Of a stretch of 64,000 nt of DNA, positions 57,818 to 64,000 are shown piece by piece. Numbering within the stretch: the stretch's first letter is position 1; each line of letters begins with the position of its first letter. The notes under the pieces were generated by a model. That model had not been told where the DNA came from, did no database searches, and saw only the letters and a list, made by a program, of their open reading frames with translations. The DNA comes from Lepidodermella squamata. Its lineage: Eukaryota > Gastrotricha. The position numbers were made by a program, and so were the translations under genes. The stretch spans positions 4,030,001 to 4,094,000 of the forward strand of contig JBLDXI010000013.1 in assembly GCA_047495785.1 (NCBI GenBank). The letters run 5' to 3'.

Positions 57818-58894
57818 TCACCTAGCATCGTAGTGACGGAACTCAGGTTTCAGCTCCCACATATTGCGGTGAGGCGGCTTCATGTTATACTGGCAATATT
57901 CTTGCAAAATCTCTTTCAGGAAACCCTAAATAAAATAAAAAAATTAATGAAAATATTCTCGAAAAAAATCATTAAAAAAATTAAACTGTGATACTAAATA
58001 ATAATAATTGAGAAGCTATAAATTCCAAAAAATTCTTATTAATTCTTCGTTAAATAAAAATTATCCCTATTTTACTATAATTGATTCCTCCTTTTTTTTC
58101 CTTCAAAATATTTCAAACTGAACTCACAAGAGGCTGATTGGTGATTTTCGCCAGATCTTTGATGTTGTAGTACTGATGCTTCTGGAAGGCCTTGAGCAGC
58201 GTATCGACAACATCGTCGCGTTCCGATCGCGCTTTGGGTGCGTTTGATTTACGCCGGAGATCGTTTTCCAAATCAATTTCGCGATGAGTCGTCGGCTTGT
58301 ACGCGTGCACCGTGCCTTCGATTTGCTTCACTGTCTGAACACCCCTCTTCTGCTCCTCAACTTTCGCCCGTTTCGACTAAGTAAAAATGAAATAACAACA
58401 GTTTCTCATTAAACTGCACCAATTCACCTGAAAATACGCGGGATCAGCTGGAGGTCGGCATTCAGCTCGTTGAATGATATTGCCCTCAACAGCGATAGGT
58501 CCAACGTTGAAGCCGAGATGAGGTGTCTGGCCCTGAGAGACAACAATCAGATGCTGAGCGGCTTTGTCAGTCTTGGTCAACACGAATTTATGTTCAGTTT
58601 TCGCAATCGGCGGCGCTTGATGCGCTATACTGTTATCCAGAGTAAACACAACATCAGGCTTCGCACCCCTGTAATAGAAACGATTCAAAGAAATTCAAAT
58701 TTATCCGCTGTTTTTCAGACTAACGGAATTGTAGCCGGAACAGTTCTCAGCTTCCCAACTTGGGAGGTGGTCGAACTTTTCCAAACATCAGCTAGATACT
58801 TCGGAACCTTGACCAGCCACACACCTCGAGAGGCGCAGGCCAGGTCGACCTCTTGATCTTTGTGCGCTTCTTCCACGCCCTCTGGAGCAGCCAT
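57818..58894 (-). CDS. GTF2F2: TFIIF beta subunit (RAP30)
   Basis: General transcription factor that recruits RNA polymerase II to promoters. Predicted 255 residues (human 249) from minus-strand exons 58894-58725, 58668-58428, 58376-58128 and 57925-57818. Exon 1 has GVWLVKVPKYLADVWK and VGKLRT, the start of the dimerisation domain with the alpha subunit. Exon 2 carries the triple-barrel strands and ends in IIQRAECRPPAD. Exon 3 has the YKPTTHREID linker and the winged-helix start (LLKAFQKHQYYNIKDLAKIT). Exon 4 completes it with FLKEILQEYC and WELKPEFRHYD. The exon 1 donor (GTTAGT) was chosen because it alone gives an open join into exon 2. Confidence 0.93.
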
Positions 58895-59140
58895 AATTTT
58901 AATTCAGCCTATAAAAACATTGTGAAAACAGTCTATTTTATTTACTGTTTTAGCCGTAACGTTACACGCGAGCCACTAAACTAAAATCAGTTTCTTTATA
59001 ACAATACTACGTCAGTGTGCAAGTTAGGGGTAATTGTTATTCATCTCGCACAGATAACAATAGGTACACTGGGCAGCGAAGTTTCAAGTAACTTATAGTA
59101 AATCAGTTTTGCCAAGTCGTTTCCGTAAATTTTAGTTAAT

Positions 59141-59644
59141 TTATTGTTTGCCTTGGATGTGCCACAACTGCCTGATTGCGCCGGTAAAACCGATGTTTGT
59201 GTAGTTGAAGTAAACCAGGCCGGCAAACGTGATGATGGTGCATACGTAGACTGCGGCAAGGGCTGGTAGGTAAAGCCATTTCGGGCGGTAATTAAGATAG
59301 TCGAAAACGATGCTTTCAACGCCGTAATGAAGGTGAGCAGCCAAGTTAGCCGCAACAAAGTAGTCAAGTGCCGGATGCTGGAAAATGATGCCGGCGGGGA
59401 TGGTGATCATCAAGCTGTTAGCAATCAGACGCTCGAATTTCCAGTGACCAGAATGGTCGTGACTATGGTCCACGTCAAAACGGCGGAGCGCTTGAGGAGC
59501 GTCGAGGTTCAAAGCAGTGCTTGTGCGATAAAGTTGAACGCTATTTTGGACGACGCTTGGGCGCGGAGCGACCAGAGCAGATCGAGCGGCGACCGAGCGA
59601 GCAGCCAGTACACCACCGTTGCAGAATGCTCGTAAATATGACAT
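59141..59644 (-). CDS. SDHD: Succinate dehydrogenase cytochrome b small subunit
   Basis: Membrane anchor of mitochondrial complex II, which with SDHC binds heme b and ubiquinone. Single exon, 167 residues (human precursor 159). The first ~55 residues form an Arg/Ser/Ala presequence (ARSVAARSALVAPRPS). HWKFERL starts the core. The three expected membrane helices follow; the second has AANLAAHLHYGVESIVFDYL with the family's H-x-H-x-G and D-Y residues. GTF2F2 lies 247 nt downstream on the same strand. Confidence 0.9.
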   Translation of the reverse strand: MSYLRAFCNGGVLAARSVAARSALVAPRPSVVQNSVQLYRTSTALNLDAPQALRRFDVDHSHDHSGHWKFERLIANSLMITIPAGIIFQHPALDYFVAANLAAHLHYGVESIVFDYLNYRPKWLYLPALAAVYVCTIITFAGLVYFNYTNIGFTGAIRQLWHIQGKQ

Positions 59645-60756
59645 TGTAAGAGCCTGAAGTGGCTTCTAAAAGGTAACAATCTACGTTAATAATTATGATA
59701 AGTATATGATTTAGGAGATGAAGCAAAATTCAAAAAGATTAGATATTATCCACAATGAAGCAATATTGTGCCATTCTGTAGATAAATGAAGCTTGCGGGT
59801 CAATCTGTAGATTAACATAAGAAGATAATACATATTACCCCAATATCGCTTTGCTTTGGCCTAAGGCGACGTGGTAACAAGTAACAATAACTTCGGGCTT
59901 CGGACTTCGGGATTTCTGTCGCCTGGTTCAGTATTCCTTCTCCCTAATCAGTCCCAATGCCATAAATTACACAAACTGAGTAGATGCGCAGTGCGCTAAA
60001 GGATGAAAACACTCAGATAGTAGCAGATAACAGAAATGTCAGGAGTGTCGATTAGTTTCCGCATCTCCTCAACTTTCAACTCCGATAAAGAAGCAAAACA
60101 AAAAACAAACAGTGCTTTGGATGACTGAAGATACCGATAAGCATGGGCTACCATCGATCAACGCTTCACGAATCATGATTTCGGCGGGTCTTCGCTGAAT
60201 CTGAGAACAAGGCCAAACAACTAACCAGGCTGGCTGAAAGGAGGTCGTAGCCGCAAAAGAACCCGAACGAAACCTGGGATTTTTCATTTTTGCAAACAAA
60301 TCTTGCGCGCTTCGATTTCAAATTTTTAACTTGTAAATAATTTTAGAGTGAATTTGCAAAACTAGTAAGCGTGAAGATTTGCGCAATTTGAATTAATAAA
60401 ATTGCGCGGCTGGTCGTTTATTAGTACCGCGATTGGTTTTTTGGCACTCGACGATCGGTTTGTCGGCTTTCGGCTATGTCGGCTTGGTTCTTTGTCCTTT
60501 GTCATCACTTAATCTCTTCGAAAATTAGATTGTCCTCTTAATCGCGCAAATTCTTGTGGTTTTGAAGTTTTCATTCGTCTCTCGGATCTCGGAAAATCAT
60601 TCGAGATGAGATGATGGAATACACCATCACTTATGGGAACAAGTTTTATTATCGTGCTTTGTATCTGCAAATTCATATGATGCATGAAGTCTGAGGATTT
60701 GGATGTATGTGTGAGCTCTGCAAGCCTAACTCTTTGCTGCTTTCTTTAGGGATTAA
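59645..60756. other. Divergent intergenic region between SDHD and TAF6
   Basis: No gene recognised. It contains the promoters of minus-strand SDHD and plus-strand TAF6. The TAF6 start at 60757 follows an apparent AG (TTTCTTTAG at about 60740-60748), so a 5' UTR intron is possible. Confidence 0.4.
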
Positions 60757-62580
60757 ATGGACGGATTTTCAAAGGAGTTTGTTAGAGCATGCGCAGATGA
60801 GCTTGGCATTCAAAATCTAGACGACGATAGCCTGAAATGCATAACAGACGATCTCTCTTTCAAAACAAGCTTGATGCTCTACGTAAGTCTCTATTTCACG
60901 TTCAATTCTGTCGAAATTACGCGATATTATTCCTCAGCAAGCGGTTAAACTGATGCGATGCTGCAAACGGAAGCGTTTGATATCGGCCGATGTCGAAGGC
61001 GCCATGAAACTGTATAACGTTCAAGTTGGTTTCTCTTTTGCGCAAATTTCCTCTGAACTATATTTTCAATCCTTTTAGCCTACTTATGGCTTCCATGGCA
61101 AAGATTGGATTCCGTTTCGTCGATCAGGCACGACTAGTGCTGGTCGAGATATTATCACAATGGATGATAAAGATATTGATCTCGACGATTACGTTGCTCA
61201 AGAAGTTCCTAAATTGCCGCCTAACGTATCGCTCAAGGCACATTGGCTTTCAATTAACGGCATTCAACCTCGCATACCCGAAAATCCCCAACCGCTATCG
61301 GAAGATAGCGAAATTACAATGGCTGTACCCTCACGTGTCATCCAAGAGGCTCGCAGCATGTCATTTGCTGATGTCACAGTGGTAGGTGCTAAACTATTTA
61401 TGTCAATGCGTTGTTCTAGAACTAATTTATTACACAGGAGCAACAAGTTTACTTCAAAGAAGCGACTGAAGCGTGCGTGTGCGCGGAAGAAAATCGCCGT
61501 AAAGAAGCTCTTGCCAGTTTGTCGCAAGATCCCGGCCTTCAACCACTTGTACCTCGTTTAGTAGCTTTCCTAAGCGAAGGCGTTAAGCTGAATGTTGCTC
61601 AACAAAACTACGTTCAGCTGATTTATTTAATGCGAATGTTGCGCAGTGTTGTCGAAAACCCAAACTTATCCGTCGACACTTATGTTCACGAATTATTACC
61701 AGCCTGTGCATCTTGTTGTATGTCGAGACAATTATGCGCAAGACCGAAGGAGGATAATCACTGGGCGTTACGAACATTTGCTGCCCGTCAATTAGCATTC
61801 TTAGTTCGGAAATACACGACTGAAACAAATCAAGTTCATTCTCGCATTGTTAAACTAGCAGTCCGGGTTCTTCAAGATCAAAACTCAGCCTTGGTTTCGT
61901 GTTTTGGTGCCATCGCAATTTTAGGCGAACTCGGCGAAGAAGTGGTGCGATCGTCCGTTCTACCTTATCTGCGCACATTCGGCGACCGTGTTCGTCAAAT
62001 CGAAGAAGCTAGCCATCACACAAACCCGTTGGAATTGATGACGATTAAAAAGATTAACGAGCAAGTGCAGTTGGTGGCAAGTCCTGCTGTGAAAAACATT
62101 ACTCAACCACCGGATCACATGAGTGAATATCAGTCGAAATTTGGCTATTTCGGCCACATTATACTGCAGGGAGTTGTTAAGGAGCGACAGGCTCATCCCA
62201 CCCCGGTTTCAGCGGTGACTGTGACACCATACGCCCAGCAATTACAGCAATATCAAACTCAAAAGCAGCAAGTTCAAAGGCGGCAATCGACGGCTTCGAC
62301 TCCACAAGTGGTCACGCCGCAACAGCCTAGAATGTTAACACCTATGGCTGGGGTAAAAACTGAACCTGGCACCCCGGTTTACGGACTACCGGCCCGGTCG
62401 CCTGGCCCGGCTCAGTTAGGACCTGGTACGCCTGGTATGGTGATGGGAGCGGCGAGGATGCATAATTTAGGTGCTAGGCCAGTTGTTCAGTCGATGACCC
62501 CGGCGAGTAGCCCTGGTCCGCAACCGAACTCACAAATCACAGTACGAATTTTGGGCCAACAGCCCCCGGCGAGACAGTAG
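60757..62580 (+). CDS. TAF6: TFIID subunit TAF6
   Basis: Core subunit of TFIID that pairs with TAF9 through a histone fold. Predicted 552 residues from exons 60757-60882, 60938-61024, 61079-61381 and 61438-62580. The histone fold spans about 1-75 (FVRACADELGIQNLDDDSLKC, KRKRLISADVEGAMKLYNVQ), followed by PTYGFHGKDWIPFR. The middle has LKAHWLSINGIQP. The HEAT-repeat part (about 175-390) has KLNVAQQNYVQLIYLMRMLR, HWALRTFAARQLAFLV and CFGAIAILGELGEEVVRS. The tail is Gln-, Pro- and Ser-rich. All phases are zero. The family length is typically 590-680, so the tail is somewhat short. Confidence 0.95.
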
Positions 62581-63707
62581 TCGCCGATAAAATTCTCAAG
62601 ATTCCGGTGCGATGTTAATTGCCATCTCCATTGTAGAGCTCGACTACCGTGTCGTAAACAACTCGAGCGCGCACAGTAGTATCTCTCACTTGACACAAAT
62701 TACTGCGGCCACGCTAAAAACCCTCGCTATGTTTACGCAATGTGACTGACATGAATCACTTGGCTGTGTAACTTGTCGTGAAACTACTGCCGTCTTTATC
62801 ATTATTAATATTATATAGGTAATATAGCCACAAAATACACAAAACAAAGCTTAGAGAAATGATTTAGCGCACGCTCGTGTCGGAAGCGGCTACTTCTACT
62901 TCCTGTGCTGAAAAAATGCTATATTATCTGACATTCCTTCGGTTGGTTTTGTGCATTTTGTGCGCTCGCTCAATTCTTTACAGAACGCGGAAATATTATA
63001 CTACATTCTTATTCTACATAAATTTCACCCGATGAAAATTAACGCTGCCTTTTTATTTTATTATCGTTGTTTAATTGCGTCTTTTTTATTATTATTAGGT
63101 TTTCTTTTTATCATGTTTTAACATTTCTGGGACCAAAAATAGCGTCAGGAGAACGGCGTCGTTTTCAGGTTAGTTTTTAATTGCTCATTAATGACCCGGA
63201 GAAAACTTTTGAGGGACATTTTGTAATTTTTTAAGATGGTCTCAAATTTTTTAATTTTATTTATTTTTTGGCTTTACCATCGTGAAAATTATCAAATAAC
63301 CCAATGTTTTTCCGTTTAAAATTTCAAAACCTTTTAGCCATTATTTAGGAATCGATTAAAATATGAAATATTCATGCCGTTTTTGCTACGTTAATCACAT
63401 TATTTCTATATTAGGATGTTTAATTTGATTAAAACGTACGTTTTAAATATCGAATAAATTGACCTTTATTTTCCCATTTTTTCTAAAAATTTCATAATTA
63501 AGATTTGATGTCTGCGAAAATCTAACATATTTTTTATTCTAGGTTTCGATTTTTGTGTTATCAATCGTGATAACCTGGCCTCTCTAACGCGCCGCCATTT
63601 TTTATACGAAACAATTGCTCAACCTATAATCCTCCGTCTTTCCCGCAACTCGTCGTCCTTCCTCAGTTATACCAAATATTATAGCTGTTGTAACCAATTC
63701 ATCGACT
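62581..63707. other. Intergenic between TAF6 and the last gene
   Basis: AT-rich. It holds the TAF6 3' UTR and, near the right end, the promoter of the gene starting at 63708. No coding signal seen. Confidence 0.4.
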
Positions 63708-64000
63708 ATGGTAACGTCGGTCACACCGCCGTCGCCGTGTAAGCCGTCGAACGAATCGAAGAACTGCCTCGAGAAGTCCGCCTCAGACGAAGACCTAGCC
63801 GCTGCCTTGAAGGAATCGTCCAATTCTAACGCGCTGGTCAACGTCGCCCTACGCCCAACTACTATCCTATTTCATTTGCTGAGAAATCACCAATCGAACA
63901 ATATCGCATCGCCGACTTATCCGTCGTCTCCCGCCAAGAAAGGCTTTGTCGAGAGAATGTTTGGCCGGCGTAAATCTGTTACGTTGAACGAGTCTGATCC
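63708..64000 (+). CDS. Unrecognised protein, 5' end only
   Basis: An open frame begins at ATG 63708 and runs off the window after 97 codons. It is Ser/Asn/Pro-rich and mostly disordered (SVTPPSPCKPSNESK), with one hydrophobic stretch (NALVNVALRPTTILFHLLRN) and a basic segment (KKGFVERMFGRRKSV). Ser/Thr-Pro and Arg-x-x-Ser sites are common. I cannot name a family from this part. Continuous codon-like composition on one strand supports a real exon. Confidence 0.5.
   Translation, partial: MVTSVTPPSPCKPSNESKNCLEKSASDEDLAAALKESSNSNALVNVALRPTTILFHLLRNHQSNNIASPTYPSSPAKKGFVERMFGRRKSVTLNESD

Noticed and set aside
1-64000. tRNA, rRNA or CRISPR features
   Set aside because: I saw no tRNA T-arm and acceptor pairs, no rRNA-like segments and no regularly spaced repeats. 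A covariance-model scan would be needed to exclude small structured RNAs.

Overview
The window is nuclear DNA from an invertebrate animal. Genes are split by short GT-AG introns (mostly about 50-60 nt) and encode metazoan proteins: Na+/K+-ATPase beta subunits, TRAP1, a Cys-loop receptor, MIF, a Dbl-family RhoGEF, TAF6, TFIIF-beta and SDHD. The gene set suggests a compact invertebrate genome, possibly ecdysozoan, but I cannot name the species. Exon-intron models were built by hand from reading-frame continuity, splice-site phase and paralogue comparison. The multi-exon totals divide by three; one junction in VIT/VWA gene A stays ambiguous.

Layout. 1-2.5 kb: the end of one Na+/K+-ATPase beta gene, a complete second copy with an 8-nt microexon, and an antisense relic of a third. 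3.2-11.6 kb: TRAP1 (minus), whose two long introns hold hAT, copia, gypsy and LINE relics. 11.7-30 kb: four tandem minus-strand genes (A-D) for VIT + VWA proteins of the VWA5A type. Gene A has a 5.1-kb intron with a complete plus-strand gene inside it. That nested gene is the most unusual item here: a predicted 1001-residue protein with a signal peptide, two homologous beta-rich ectodomain repeats, a Thr-rich mucin-like linker and a complete Cys-loop ligand-gated ion channel module. 30.7-32.8 kb: three single-exon MIF genes.

34.4-38.4 kb: an unrecognised acidic protein, then a CW zinc finger + PWWP protein resembling the histone-methylation reader ZCWPW1. 39.2-42.6 kb: an inverted third Na+/K+-ATPase beta gene divergent from a secreted His-rich, LamG-like protein. 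42.6-48.1 kb: a long non-coding stretch with a hairpin and a duplicated motif. 48.1-54.2 kb: a SEC14-like/DH/PH RhoGEF. 55.2-56.1 kb: a secreted Cys-rich protein. 57.2-59.6 kb: a broken SDHD paralogue, GTF2F2 and intact SDHD. 60.8-62.6 kb: TAF6. The right edge cuts a further gene.

Most neighbours look functionally unrelated, as expected in an animal genome. Structure comes mainly from local duplication (ATP1B, VIT/VWA, MIF, SDHD) and from insertions into introns.
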